Origin: an uncultured Collinsella sp.
GTDB taxonomy: Bacteria > Actinomycetota > Coriobacteriia > Coriobacteriales > Coriobacteriaceae
Direction of reading: 5' to 3'
NCBI GenBank assembly: GCA_900757505.1
Contig: CAAEOE010000052.1
Coordinates: 1-21,034, forward strand
DNA: 21,034 nucleotides
The position numbers were made by a program, and so were the translations under genes. Under the pieces are notes generated by a model that saw only the letters and a program-made list of their open reading frames with translations, had not been told where the DNA came from and searched no databases. Below, piece by piece: positions 20,867 to 21,034 of the stretch (position 1 is its first letter; every line of letters starts with the position of its first letter).

Positions 20867-20930
20867 GTTGTAAGGCAATGCCGATATCCTACCCGTGTTT
20901 TTCGGGCCTAACCTTATTCGATGGGTTGAT

Positions 20931-21034
20931 ATGTACATTTCCACACATCAGGCTCTACTCGACTTTTGCCAGCGCGCCCGTGAGTTCGACGCGATTGCCG
21001 TCGATACCGAGTTTTTGCGCGAGCGCACGTTCCA
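20931..21034 (+). CDS. rnd: Ribonuclease D, N-terminal fragment (partial)
   Basis: The first 34 codons of a gene cut by the window edge. The translated start contains AIAVDTEFLRERTF, the exonuclease motif I of RNase D (DEDD 3'-5' exonucleases), with the metal-binding Asp and Glu. RNase D trims 3' ends of tRNA and other small RNAs. ATG 20931 has a poor Shine-Dalgarno, but an upstream ATG (20921) runs into a stop at once. The rest of the protein is outside the window. Confidence 0.85.
   Translation, partial: MYISTHQALLDFCQRAREFDAIAVDTEFLRERTF

Overview
The window looks like a chromosomal segment of a GC-rich, Gram-positive actinobacterium of the Coriobacteriia, most likely Collinsella or a close relative. 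This is judged from gene families and style (acetyl-branch diaminopimelate genes, fused ECF ATPase, LPXTG-anchored C69 peptidase, coriobacterial HTH/kinase pair), not from a database match. No rRNA, tRNA, CRISPR array, prophage or intact insertion sequence is visible. Coding is dense on both strands, and nearly all long open frames opposite the listed genes are GC-driven shadows.

Region 1 (1-5705) is a diaminopimelate/lysine locus. After the 3' end of an unknown gene and its terminator, a minus-strand operon runs lysA-dapA (one continuous frame), dapB, dapH. It is preceded by a recognisable lysine riboswitch. Divergent from it is an M20-family deacetylase that fits the N-acetyl-diaminopimelate deacetylase step. 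DapA, DapB, DapH, the deacetylase and LysA cover the acetylase pathway except the aminotransferase and DapF.

Region 2 (5706-9396, plus strand) is accessory. It holds a higBA-type toxin-antitoxin pair, a small membrane protein, a Tat/Sec-type lipoprotein whose ribosome binding site lies in a perfect 14-bp hairpin, an HTH-like protein, and a membrane-anchored Ser/Thr kinase. The last three may form a signalling unit.

Region 3 (9402-13853) is mainly envelope related: a coiled-coil secreted peptidoglycan hydrolase with two 15-bp palindromes upstream, a MOSC protein, and an ATP-grasp D-aspartate ligase followed by an aspartate racemase. The last pair is the gene set known to build D-Asp cross-bridges in Enterococcus faecium.

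Region 4 (13881-17433, minus strand) is an ECF transporter: S component, fused double ATPase, T component. Upstream of the S gene is a 22-codon leader peptide with three consecutive Trp codons, followed by an intrinsic terminator. This is a tryptophan attenuator, so the transporter is predicted to import tryptophan. A 44-bp palindrome and a nested hairpin element separate the S gene from the ATPase gene. The same nested architecture, with identical internal-loop sequence, recurs downstream of dapH.

Region 5 (17508-21034) holds a secreted, sortase-anchored C69 dipeptidase, a diacylglycerol-kinase-family lipid kinase followed by an unlisted 30-residue membrane peptide, and the start of an RNase D gene.

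The most noteworthy points are the lysA-dapA fusion with an internal ribosome binding site, the Trp attenuator on an ECF S gene with an unexplained 21-nt long-range complement, and the pair of conserved nested 3'-end RNA elements.
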